From Ruminococcaceae bacterium UBA2857 (GTDB taxonomy: Bacteria > Bacillota > Clostridia > Oscillospirales > Acutalibacteraceae): a stretch of 18,250 nucleotides of DNA. A program made the translations under genes and the position numbers. Below, piece by piece: positions 7,163-14,831 of the stretch. Below the pieces are notes generated by a model. The model saw only the letters and a list, made by a program, of their open reading frames with translations. It was not told the origin of the DNA and searched no databases. The stretch covers positions 7,534 through 25,783 of the forward strand of contig DEFH01000002.1 in NCBI GenBank assembly GCA_002350705.1. Direction: 5' to 3'. Within the stretch, counting starts at the first letter, position 1, and each line of letters starts with the position of its first letter.

Positions 7163-7180
7163 TTAGTTAATCTGAACTAA
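7163..7180 (+). promoter_or_regulatory. Candidate DtxR-family (iron or manganese) operator
   Basis: TTAGTTAATCTGAACTAA is an imperfect 18-base palindrome; the outer TTAGTT/AACTAA arms are perfect. It resembles the TTAGGTTAG half-sites bound by DtxR/IdeR/MntR-type repressors and overlaps the expected transcription start. Repression by metal-loaded regulator is inferred from position and symmetry. Confidence 0.5.
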
Positions 7181-7203
7181 TTGCTGTGGAAGGGGGAATT
7201 TGC

Positions 7204-7416
7204 ATGATGCCTTTGGCATTGGCGGATATGGGAGAGGAAAGAATTGTCAAACAGGTCAATGGTTCTCCCGAAGTGAAAAAGCATCTGGAAAATCTGGGCT
7301 TTGTCAGTGGCAGTTGTGTCAGTATCGTGAATACATTCGCAGGCAATATCATTGTCAGTATCAAGGATACGAGAGTAGCTGTCAGTCGGGAAATGGCACA
7401 GAAAATCATGGTTTGA
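7204..7416 (+). CDS. feoA: FeoA domain protein (first copy)
   Basis: The 70-residue product is a single FeoA domain, an SH3-like barrel that binds the FeoB ferrous iron channel at the cytoplasmic face and is needed for uptake. Seen features are ALADMGEERIV at the start, the HLENLGFVSGSCVSIV core and an ending MAQKIMV. A GTG at 7186 would extend it, but AGGGGG (7191-7196) is spaced correctly for the ATG at 7204. It is first in a four-gene operon, 11 bases from the second feoA. The two FeoA copies are quite different in sequence, so they may have separate roles. Confidence 0.9.
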   Translation: MMPLALADMGEERIVKQVNGSPEVKKHLENLGFVSGSCVSIVNTFAGNIIVSIKDTRVAVSREMAQKIMV

Positions 7417-7427
7417 GGAGGGAAAGT

Positions 7428-7649
7428 ATGAAGACACTCAGAAACGCAAAAGTAGGCGAAATGGTTAAAGTAGTAAAACTCAGCGGCAGCGGAGCTGTCA
7501 AAAGAAGAATGATGGATATGGGCATTACCAAAGGAACAGAAATATTTGTCCGTAAAGTAGCCCCGCTGGGCGATCCGATAGAGGTCAATATCCGGGGATA
7601 TGAACTGACACTCAGAAAAGATGACGCTGCAATCGTTGAAGTGGAATAG
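7428..7649 (+). CDS. feoA: FeoA domain protein (second copy)
   Basis: The 73-residue product is a second single FeoA domain, with GEMVKVVKLSGSG near the start, the RRMMDMGITKGTEIFV core and an ending YELTLRKDDAAIVEVE that is closer to the classical FeoA consensus than the first copy. GAGGAGGG precedes the ATG by five bases. It lies 14 bases before feoB, so it is probably the main FeoB partner, while the first copy may be regulatory or structural. That split is inference. Confidence 0.92.
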   Translation: MKTLRNAKVGEMVKVVKLSGSGAVKRRMMDMGITKGTEIFVRKVAPLGDPIEVNIRGYELTLRKDDAAIVEVE

Positions 7650-7663
7650 GAGGAAAAAAGAAA

Positions 7664-10108
7664 ATGGCGATAAAAATTGCATTGGCAGGCAACCCGAACT
7701 GCGGCAAGACAACGCTGTTCAATGCCCTGACAGGTACCCATCAATATGTGGGTAACTGGCCGGGCGTAACGGTGGAGAAGAAAGAGGGCAAGCTGAAAAA
7801 ACATTCGGAAGTGACGGTGACAGACCTTCCGGGAATCTATTCGCTGTCGCCCTATACACCGGAGGAAGTTGTCGCAAGAAACTATCTGACAGATGAAAAG
7901 CCGGATGTCATATTGAATATCGTAGACGGTTCTCATTTGGAGAGAAACCTGTATCTGACGACACAGCTGTTAGAATTGGGAATTCCGGTTGTAGCAGCGA
8001 TCAATATGATGGATGTTGTGCGAAAAAGCGGAGATAAAATCAAAACAGCGGAGCTGTCGAAAGCGATAGGCTGTCCGGTAGTAGAGATTTCTGCTCTGAA
8101 AAATGAGGGACTGGATGAGGCAGTGAGTACCGTAATGAAAGCGGCTGAATCGTCCAAACCGATACCGCAGCATACATTTGCGGGACCGGTAGAACACGCT
8201 ATTGCACACATAGAGGAAGCAGTCCTCCATGACAGACCCGAAGAACAGCAGAGATGGTATGCCATCAAGATCTTTGAGCGTGACAGTAAGGTCAGGGAAA
8301 AGCTGAAAATCAATGAAGAACAGCTTGCCCATATCGAAGAGGATATTCAGAAAGCGGAAAAGGAAATGGATGATGATGCAGAAAGTATCATTACCAATGA
8401 ACGCTATGAATATATCGGAACATTGGTCAAGAAGTGTTATCAGAAGAAAAACGGCAAAGCCCTGACGGTTTCGGATAAAATTGATAAAGTAGTGACAAAC
8501 AGAATATTGGCATTGCCGATATTTATTGTAGTGATGTTTCTGGTCTATTCGGTGGTGATGATGCCTGTACCAATGCCATGGGGGGACTCTTTGGGAACGG
8601 TTCTGACGGACTGGGCGAATGACGGTGTATTTGGTGACGGCTGGTATTTGTTCGGAATCGGTCAGGATGATTATGATTCTGCTATGGACGAGTATGCAGA
8701 GAAAACTATCTGGACAGATGACTTCAAAAATGAGATCAAAATGGCAGTTGACGCAGATGTCACAGGAGCGTCAGACATTTATGATGCCATAGAGGACGGC
8801 AGTTTCGGAGATTTTGATGAAGCGTATGGAATGTATGCGGATTCGGTAGCGGAATATTTTGATGAACATGACATAGAGTATACATTTACGGATGTTTATG
8901 ACGAAGCAACGGATGATGATGCCGAAGGTGTTCCGGATCAGGCAGATTACGGAGTGTGGATTCCGGGAATTCCGGCACTTTTGAAACCTTTGTTTGCCAA
9001 TACACCGAAATGGCTGCAAGGCTTGGTCTTTGACGGAATCATAGGCGGTGTAGGAGCAGTGCTGGGATTTGTCCCGCAGATGTTCTTATTGTTTTTGTTT
9101 CTGGCATTCTTGGAAGGATGCGGCTATATGGCAAGAATCGCCTTTGTACTGGACAGAGTGTTCAGACGGTTCGGTTTGTCAGGTAAATCGTTTATTCCTA
9201 TGTTGGTAGGTTCAGGCTGTGGCGTTCCGGGAATTATGGCATCAAGAACGATTGAAAGTGAACGTGACCGCCGCATGACGATTATGACAACAACATTTAT
9301 TCCGTGCGGTGCCAAACTGCCGATTATTGCCTTGCTGACAGCGGCATTGTTCAGCGGTGCATGGTGGGTAGCTCCGAGTGCGTATTTTCTTGGCGTGGGA
9401 GCAGTGATCATTTCGGGAATCATGCTCAAAAAGACGAGATTTTTTGCAGGAGAGCCGGCTCCGTTTGTAATGGAGCTTCCGGCATACCATTTGCCGACAG
9501 TGGGAAGTATTCTGCGTTCCATGTGGGAGCGTGGCTGGTCGTTCATCAAAAAGGCAGGAACCATTATCCTGCTTTCATCGGTACTGATATGGCTTGGAAA
9601 CTCATTTGGATGGAATGAGGGAACATTCGGATATTTCGAGGAATTCGGTGAAAACGGAACCAGTATTCTGACAGCCATCGGCAATGCAATCTGTTGGATC
9701 TTTGCACCTCTGGGCTTTGGAGAGTCTACCGCTACGGTTGCAACGATCATGGGATTGGTTGCCAAAGAGGAAGTAGTCGGAGTATTCGGAGTGCTTGACT
9801 TCAAAGGTCTGACACCGTTGGCGGGTTATGCATTTTTGGCATTCAATTTGCTGTGTGCACCTTGCTTTGCGGCGATCGGTGCGATCAAAAGAGAAATGAA
9901 CAGTCCGAAATGGACATTGTTTGCCGTAGGTTATCAGTGTTTGTTTGCTTATGCAGTGGCATTGATGATTTATCAGTTCGGATTGCTGTTTACGGGCAGT
10001 GTACAGGTTGTCGGATTGATTGCGGCACTTGCCGTATTGGGACTGATGTGTTTCCTGCTGTTCAGACCGGCAAGTCAAAGACGTTCCCTGAGACCCGTGA
10101 AAGCGTGA
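7664..10108 (+). CDS. feoB: Ferrous iron transporter FeoB with acidic extracytoplasmic insertion
   Basis: The 814-residue product imports Fe(2+) across the membrane. The N-terminal G domain shows G1 GNPNCGKT (residues 9-16), G3 DLPG (54-57), G4 NMMD (114-117) and G5 near SAL (143-145). A helical spacer and first membrane segment (about 281-303) follow. Then comes an unusually acidic loop (about 335-428), and after it the two gate regions, the first with GCGVPGIMASRTIES (C519) and the second with CAPCFAAIGAIKREMNS. FeoB proteins are often about 650-800 residues; the extra length here is mostly the acidic loop. AGGAGG at 7649-7654 overlaps the feoA stop codon. Confidence 0.96.
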   Translation: MAIKIALAGNPNCGKTTLFNALTGTHQYVGNWPGVTVEKKEGKLKKHSEVTVTDLPGIYSLSPYTPEEVVARNYLTDEKPDVILNIVDGSHLERNLYLTTQLLELGIPVVAAINMMDVVRKSGDKIKTAELSKAIGCPVVEISALKNEGLDEAVSTVMKAAESSKPIPQHTFAGPVEHAIAHIEEAVLHDRPEEQQRWYAIKIFERDSKVREKLKINEEQLAHIEEDIQKAEKEMDDDAESIITNERYEYIGTLVKKCYQKKNGKALTVSDKIDKVVTNRILALPIFIVVMFLVYSVVMMPVPMPWGDSLGTVLTDWANDGVFGDGWYLFGIGQDDYDSAMDEYAEKTIWTDDFKNEIKMAVDADVTGASDIYDAIEDGSFGDFDEAYGMYADSVAEYFDEHDIEYTFTDVYDEATDDDAEGVPDQADYGVWIPGIPALLKPLFANTPKWLQGLVFDGIIGGVGAVLGFVPQMFLLFLFLAFLEGCGYMARIAFVLDRVFRRFGLSGKSFIPMLVGSGCGVPGIMASRTIESERDRRMTIMTTTFIPCGAKLPIIALLTAALFSGAWWVAPSAYFLGVGAVIISGIMLKKTRFFAGEPAPFVMELPAYHLPTVGSILRSMWERGWSFIKKAGTIILLSSVLIWLGNSFGWNEGTFGYFEEFGENGTSILTAIGNAICWIFAPLGFGESTATVATIMGLVAKEEVVGVFGVLDFKGLTPLAGYAFLAFNLLCAPCFAAIGAIKREMNSPKWTLFAVGYQCLFAYAVALMIYQFGLLFTGSVQVVGLIAALAVLGLMCFLLFRPASQRRSLRPVKA

Positions 10109-10121
10109 ACGGAGGGATTAT

Positions 10122-10286
10122 ATGCTGGAATGGCTGACGGAAAACTATCAGACAATCCTGATTCTTGCAGTAGTTGCGGGGATTATCGTATTGGATATTG
10201 TGTATCTTGTCAGAAAGAAGAAAAAAGGCGGGATTTGCGGCAGCTGTGACGGCTGCTGTGAGAAGTGTGCGAAACATCATGAATAG
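10122..10286 (+). CDS. FeoB-associated Cys-rich membrane protein
   Basis: The 54-residue product has one membrane helix (about 11-30), a basic patch RKKKK and a cysteine cluster CGSCDGCCEKC (39-49) followed by KHHE. This is the arrangement of the FeoB-associated Cys-rich family found after feoB in many Firmicutes. By topology rules the cysteines face the cytoplasm, where they could hand on or sense iron; this is inferred. GGAGGG lies five bases before the ATG, and the gene starts 13 bases after feoB, so it is the last gene of the feo operon. Confidence 0.88.
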   Translation: MLEWLTENYQTILILAVVAGIIVLDIVYLVRKKKKGGICGSCDGCCEKCAKHHE

Positions 10287-10292
10287 AAAAAT

Positions 10293-10355
10293 CCCCTGTA
10301 TGATACAGTAAAATTGTCACATAATTTCAGACAGTGCATCATATATATACAGGGG
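10293..10355 (+). repeat. Inverted repeat spanning the ribosome binding site of the superoxide dismutase gene
   Basis: CCCCTGTAT (10293-10301) is perfectly complementary to ATACAGGGG (10347-10355), whose GGGG is part of the ribosome binding site of the next gene. The left arm also forms a competing small hairpin CTGTAT-G-ATACAG (10296-10308). No T-run follows either, so there is no clear terminator after the feo operon. In read-through RNA the long pairing would hide the ribosome binding site. Confidence 0.5.
10314..10342 (+). promoter_or_regulatory. Possible promoter of the superoxide dismutase gene
   Basis: TTGTCA (10314-10319) and CATCAT (10337-10342) are 17 bases apart, matching consensus at five and four positions. 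A start near 10349 would leave the left arm of the inverted repeat out of the RNA. Confidence 0.35.
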
Positions 10356-10365
10356 AGATGATGCT

Positions 10366-10824
10366 ATGAATATGAAACATGACCGTATGCCAAGAAATGC
10401 GGTGGCAGAGGTCAGGGGAGACAGCGACGCACCAAAGCTGTCAGGCAGGGTGCAGTTTCAGCAGAAAGCAAACGGCGTGCTTGTGACGGCAAACATCAAG
10501 GGTTTGCCGAAATATAACAAGGCAGGATTTTTCGGATTTCACATTCACGACGGAGAGAGCTGTAAAGGGGAGGACTTTCCCGAAACCAAGGGACACTTCA
10601 ATCCCGACAAAAAGCCCCACCCGATGCATGACGGAGATTTGCCGCCCCTTCTGTCGAATAAAGGATTTGCGTATATGCAGGTATTTACAGACAGGTTTAC
10701 AGTGGGAGATGTCATTGGTAAAACGGTTGTGATTCATGCGGAAAGTGATGATTTTCATTCACAGCCCGGCGGAGACGCAGGGGAAAAAATCGGATGCGGA
10801 GAAATCAAGCCCGCCCGAAGATAA
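10366..10824 (+). CDS. sodC: Cu/Zn superoxide dismutase family protein, cytosolic
   Basis: The 152-residue product has the Cu/Zn-SOD pattern: FHIHDGESC (H59, H61, C66), GHFNP (H77), HPMHDGDLP (H85, H88, D91), VVIHAESDDF (H124) and GEKIGCG (C144). All expected copper and zinc ligands are present, with C66 and C144 placed for the structural disulfide, although the zinc loop is short. The usual active-site Arg before the last Cys appears as Lys141. There is no signal peptide, so it should stay in the cytoplasm, unlike most bacterial SodC. AGGGGAG is eight bases before the ATG. It follows the feo operon. Dismutase activity is likely but a metal-handling role cannot be excluded. Confidence 0.88.
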   Translation: MNMKHDRMPRNAVAEVRGDSDAPKLSGRVQFQQKANGVLVTANIKGLPKYNKAGFFGFHIHDGESCKGEDFPETKGHFNPDKKPHPMHDGDLPPLLSNKGFAYMQVFTDRFTVGDVIGKTVVIHAESDDFHSQPGGDAGEKIGCGEIKPARR

Positions 10825-10828
10825 GAAA

Positions 10829-10862
10829 AAAACGGTCGTACTTCAAAAGTATGACCGTTTTT
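10829..10862 (+). terminator. Bidirectional terminator between sodC and the gene after mutS2
   Basis: AACGGTC (10831-10837) pairs with GACCGTT (10853-10859). The stem continues through a G-U pair and TACTT/AAGTA to a 3-base loop. A-rich and T-rich flanks on either side let it work on both strands. The facing gene's stop codon begins four bases further on. Confidence 0.88.
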
Positions 10863-10865
10863 GTT

Positions 10866-11684
10866 TTATGCGTTTTCAAAGAAACGGGAAAGAATATGGT
10901 CTTTGATTTCACGGAGGTCGTTCCGGTCGGGGAGGAGATCTTCTATCTTGTCAAGCTGAAAGCGTTTCAGGTCGTCAAGTGAAAAGGCGGCATGAAAAAG
11001 TTCACCGAGCCGCTGACGTCCTTCGGAAGTTTTCAGAGCCTCCGCAAGAGCGGAAAGAGCCTCTTTGGCGAGACTGTTGGTCTGACAGGTAACGGAACCG
11101 TCACCGATAGAAAACTTCTGAAAAGTGAGATTGAGAATAAAAGAATTGATGTCAAAATCGAAAGAGGAACGTACATAAACCAATCCGTTTTTCACGGAAA
11201 CGTTGTCTGTTTGGCTGACACATTGGTCAATGATGTTTTTGAGGATAAAGTCAGGAATGGTGAGTTCACCGAGTTTCGCATCATAGAGCTGTACGGCAAC
11301 CGTATTGCTGACAGTATCAAGCGTAAGCAGTGCTTTGGCAGAAAGGGCAAAGTCATGATTCAGATAACGGATACGGCTGTAAATTTCCGTAAAGTCATTG
11401 TGAAAAAAAAGACGAAGATTTTTTATGTTGTTTTGATTGTTTTGGAGAATTTCATCATTGATATAGGTATTGACCTGATTTTCCGTGAGAGAAAAGGCTT
11501 CTCCCAAAACGGCACCTTTGAGGGCGGTGTACAGGAGAGTATCATCTGTTTCATAGGAGTAGAGGTCACGGTTGTTGTCCTGCAAAGCAAGATGGGTACA
11601 AATGCCGAAAGCCGTACCAATGATAACGAGCAACACGAGGAAACATATTGCGATTCTGAGACCATGCTTTTTGCGTTTGTTCAT
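10866..11684 (-). CDS. Membrane-anchored protein of unknown function, downstream of mutS2
   Basis: The 272-residue product starts with a basic stretch NKRKKHG, then one membrane helix (about residues 10-32), and the rest should lie outside the membrane. The phrase FSLTENQVNTYINDEIL and the alternating hydrophobic middle recall YpmS-like (DUF2140) proteins, but the similarity is faint and I do not assign it. The C-terminus is charged and helical. A GTG at 11696 would add four residues, yet GAGGGG stands right before the ATG at 11684. It begins 17 bases after mutS2, so it is probably the last gene of the long - strand operon. A 280-residue open frame on the opposite strand is a shadow. Confidence 0.75.
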   Translation of the reverse strand: MNKRKKHGLRIAICFLVLLVIIGTAFGICTHLALQDNNRDLYSYETDDTLLYTALKGAVLGEAFSLTENQVNTYINDEILQNNQNNIKNLRLFFHNDFTEIYSRIRYLNHDFALSAKALLTLDTVSNTVAVQLYDAKLGELTIPDFILKNIIDQCVSQTDNVSVKNGLVYVRSSFDFDINSFILNLTFQKFSIGDGSVTCQTNSLAKEALSALAEALKTSEGRQRLGELFHAAFSLDDLKRFQLDKIEDLLPDRNDLREIKDHILSRFFENA

Positions 11685-11701
11685 AGAACCCCTCACTTTG
11701 T

Positions 11702-14050
11702 TTATTTTAATTCGGCAATGGTAACGCCGGAATCTCCCTCGCCGAAGACACCCAGACGGAAGGTGCGGACAGAGGGATGTTTTTTGAGATGGTTTTGTAC
11801 TTCTTTTCTGAGGACACCGGTTCCTTTGCCGTGAATGATTGTAATCTGATGAAGTCCCTGCATGACAGCGGCATCAATCGCCCTGTCAACGTCAAGGAGA
11901 GCGTCAATGACAACTTCTCCCCGAATGTCCACTTCGGTAGCGGCAGAGCGTCTGACATCCGTGCGAACGGTACGGGTGACGCTGCGTTTGGGGAGAGTGA
12001 CTTTTTCCTGTTTGAGCAGACGGAGATTGTCAAGCGGTACACGGGTTTTCATGATACCCGCCTGAACGAGTACGGAATCCTTTCCGACTTCCAAAACAGT
12101 AGCTTTTTTGTCAATGTCAAAGATGAGAACGGAGTCTCCCGCGACAAGCGGACGAGGAAGAACATACGGTTCATTGGAGCGGTTCTGTATAGGATCGGCA
12201 GATTCCTCCATTTTGCGAATATCGGCTTTGAGTTTTGCCTTTTCCTCGGCAGAAATTTCATTTTTCCTGCGAATTGCCTCGATTTCATCAAGTACACCGT
12301 AAGCCTGAGCTCTTGCTTTGGTGATAATGCTTTCCGCCTGTGCTTTGGCAAGGTCAAGCTCATTCTGACAGTCTTTTTGAGTGCGTTCTGCTTTCTGACG
12401 GGCAAGTTCCAGTTCTTTTTGAGCCTGCATTTTAAGCAGTTCGATTTCCTCGATTTTGTCGTCAAGCTGTCCCTGTGTTTCCTGAAGTTTCTGCACAACG
12501 GATTCAAATTTGGAGTCCTCCAGAGAGACTAAAAGTCTTGCTCTTTCGACAACATCACGGTCAATGCCGAGATGTTCGGAGATGGCGAAAGCATTGGAGC
12601 GTCCGGGCATACCGATCAAAAGCCGGTAAGTCGGACGAAGGGTTGCCACATCAAATTCACAGCAGGCATTTTCCACGCCTTTTGTATCAAGAGCAAAGCT
12701 TTTGAGTTCGGCATAGTGAGTGGTAGAAGCAATTTTTGCCCCTTTTGCCCTGAGAGCTTCCAGAATGGCAGTGGCAAGAGCGGCACCCTCCACAGGATCG
12801 GTACCTGCACCGAGTTCATCTATCAGAACCAGACTTTTGTCATCGGCAGATGCAAGGATATGTTTGATATTGGTCATGTGAGCGGAAAAAGTAGAAAGAG
12901 ACTGTTCGATGCTTTGTTCATCGCCGATATCAGCGAGAATATTTTCAAATACAGAGAGTTCGCTGTTGTCCGACGCAGGAATCATGAGTCCGCACATTGC
13001 CATCAGGGAAAGCAGTCCGAGTGTTTTCAGAGAGACAGTTTTACCGCCGGTATTGGGACCTGTAATGACAAGTGTATCAAAGTCAATGCCGAGCTGTATG
13101 TCTGTCGGCACGACTTTCTGAGGGTTAATCAAAGGGTGACGAGCCTTTTTGAGGTCAATTTTTCCCATGTTGTTCATGACAGGCACAGAAGCCTTCATTT
13201 TGTAGGCAAGATGTGCTTTGGCAAAAATGACATTCAGTTCCGTCAGAATATGATAGCTTTGGGAAATACTGTCTCCGCAGGCGGCAAGCTCGGCTGAAAG
13301 TTCCGCAAGAATTCTTTCGATTTCGGCCTGTTCTTTGGAGCGGAGAATACGAATATCGTTGTTGGCTTCAACAACACTCATCGGTTCAATAAAAACGGTC
13401 GCACCGCTGGCGGAGGTATCATGGACAAGACCTGCCACGGAGGAACGGAATTCTGCTTTGACAGGGATTACAAATCTTCCGCCCCGAATGGTAACAATGG
13501 CATCCTGTAAATATTTCTGCATGGTGGAAGAACGGATAATTTTATCAAGCTGTTCACGGATTTTGGCGGAGGAAGCGGCAATTTTTTTGCGGATAGCGGC
13601 AAGTGTGGGAGAAGCATTGTCTGCAATTTCCTCTTCGGAGAGGATAGCGGAAGTAATTTTACTTTCGAGATACTTGTTGGGAGCGAGTGCATTGAAACGC
13701 ATATCCAGACAGGTCTCCACGGAAGCTGATTTGGAACGCCAGTCGGTGACGGAGCGAATCACACGGAGCAAAGAAGCGGCTCTCAGTAGTTCAATGGGAG
13801 TGAGGACAGCTCCTGCTTCAGCCCGTCTGAGAGAGTTGTTGATGTTATGTATGCTGCCGAAAGAGGGAGCTCCGAATCGGGCAATGAGAGAGTGAGCGTC
13901 AGAAGTTTCACGAATCAGCTCATTGGCTTCAAAGAGAGCAGAGGAAGGCTCCAGGGATAAAGCGAGCAGACGGGCATCTTCAAAAGAAGTTTGTTCGGCA
14001 AGCATAACGAGAATTTTGTCAAGTTCAAGAGACAGATAATTTTTGTTCAT
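11702..14050 (-). CDS. mutS2: MutS2 family ATPase/endonuclease with Smr domain
   Basis: The 782-residue product has the normal MutS2 length and lacks the mismatch-recognition domain of MutS. Domains: helical core, ATPase with Walker A TGPNTGGKT (residues 330-338) and Walker B LVLIDELGAGTDP (D411, E412), a long Glu/Lys-rich coiled coil (about 510-630), and a C-terminal Smr nuclease domain (706-782) with VDIRG and HGKGTG (740-745). Family members limit recombination in some bacteria, and in Bacillus subtilis MutS2 splits collided ribosomes. Which role holds here is open. AAGGA precedes the ATG by nine bases; the gap to recO is 22 bases. Confidence 0.97.
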   Translation of the reverse strand: MNKNYLSLELDKILVMLAEQTSFEDARLLALSLEPSSALFEANELIRETSDAHSLIARFGAPSFGSIHNINNSLRRAEAGAVLTPIELLRAASLLRVIRSVTDWRSKSASVETCLDMRFNALAPNKYLESKITSAILSEEEIADNASPTLAAIRKKIAASSAKIREQLDKIIRSSTMQKYLQDAIVTIRGGRFVIPVKAEFRSSVAGLVHDTSASGATVFIEPMSVVEANNDIRILRSKEQAEIERILAELSAELAACGDSISQSYHILTELNVIFAKAHLAYKMKASVPVMNNMGKIDLKKARHPLINPQKVVPTDIQLGIDFDTLVITGPNTGGKTVSLKTLGLLSLMAMCGLMIPASDNSELSVFENILADIGDEQSIEQSLSTFSAHMTNIKHILASADDKSLVLIDELGAGTDPVEGAALATAILEALRAKGAKIASTTHYAELKSFALDTKGVENACCEFDVATLRPTYRLLIGMPGRSNAFAISEHLGIDRDVVERARLLVSLEDSKFESVVQKLQETQGQLDDKIEEIELLKMQAQKELELARQKAERTQKDCQNELDLAKAQAESIITKARAQAYGVLDEIEAIRRKNEISAEEKAKLKADIRKMEESADPIQNRSNEPYVLPRPLVAGDSVLIFDIDKKATVLEVGKDSVLVQAGIMKTRVPLDNLRLLKQEKVTLPKRSVTRTVRTDVRRSAATEVDIRGEVVIDALLDVDRAIDAAVMQGLHQITIIHGKGTGVLRKEVQNHLKKHPSVRTFRLGVFGEGDSGVTIAELK

Positions 14051-14072
14051 AATGTCATTCCTTTAGTTTGTT

Positions 14073-14831
14073 TCAAAGATTTTTCACAGATTTGTAGAAG
14101 TCGAGAGTAGGACAGTAAAAGTCGTTTCTGGCAAGGATAAAACGTTCCGCAAATTTGCCGAAGTCGAGCATAGAGTGTTCGGAAAGCTGAAAAGAAAGAA
14201 TTTTCTTGGGATGGGCAGAGATACAGTAACGAGCGGCAGTGATACATCCCATAGAGACAGTAATGCATTGTCTGATATTGCCTTTCTGATAGCAGCATTT
14301 GGGGCAGAAAAGTTTGTTGGCAATGGGATCATAATGCATGGTATCGTTCTCGGAATCGTAAGCACCGCATTCAGAGCAGAAAAGAATGTCAGGCATGACC
14401 CCATCCAGCAGCATAATGCGAATTTCAAAAACAGCCTTAATCATGTCCGGCGGTTTGATTTTTTCAGAGGCGGCATACAGGCAGTTGAGAAGAAGCTGTA
14501 AATGGTCTTCCGAGGGCATATTTTCGGGAATCATGCGAATAGACAGTTCACAGAGATAGTATCCGAGAGCGAGACTGTTCATATCGGAAAAAATTTCAAA
14601 AAAGCTCTTGATAACTTCGGCAGAAGTAATGATATATTTGTCCCGTCTCTCAGTAATTTCGAGACGGGAGAAAGTCATAACCTGACAGGCGGATGAAACG
14701 TTTGAAATCAATTTTTTAGCCCGTCTGGCAAAGCATCGGATAATGCCGTTGGAACGTGTCAGAACGGTAACGAGTTTGTCATTCTCTCCGACACTCTGCT
14801 CCTTGAGGATCAGTCCCTCCGTTTTGATCAT
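14073..14831 (-). CDS. recO: DNA repair protein RecO
   Basis: The 252-residue product starts with the typical IKTEGLILKEQSVGENDKL, an OB-fold domain. It also has the zinc-binding CSECG...FCPKC pair in the helical C-terminal part. RecO works with RecR to load RecA on single-stranded DNA covered by SSB. A longer frame begins at 14915, but its first 28 residues are another-frame reading of yqzL; the ATG at 14831 has GGAGGG five bases upstream. It overlaps yqzL by 53 bases and is followed by mutS2. Confidence 0.95.
   Translation of the reverse strand: MIKTEGLILKEQSVGENDKLVTVLTRSNGIIRCFARRAKKLISNVSSACQVMTFSRLEITERRDKYIITSAEVIKSFFEIFSDMNSLALGYYLCELSIRMIPENMPSEDHLQLLLNCLYAASEKIKPPDMIKAVFEIRIMLLDGVMPDILFCSECGAYDSENDTMHYDPIANKLFCPKCCYQKGNIRQCITVSMGCITAARYCISAHPKKILSFQLSEHSMLDFGKFAERFILARNDFYCPTLDFYKSVKNL

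Noticed and set aside
7052..7203. Possible riboswitch before the feo operon
   Set aside because: The stretch is explained by the copA terminator, a promoter and a palindrome; the leader of about 43 bases is too short for a known riboswitch.
9124..9804. A 226-residue - strand frame
   Set aside because: It is antisense to the membrane part of feoB and has no recognisable family.
10992..11834. A 280-residue open frame on the + strand
   Set aside because: It lies opposite the membrane-anchored gene and the mutS2 end, has no family likeness and no ribosome binding site. The - strand frame has an anchor helix, a good ribosome binding site and operon spacing.
12572..13297. A 241-residue + strand frame, with another at 11777-12532
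   Set aside because: Both are antisense shadows of mutS2, whose motifs are intact along the whole - strand frame.
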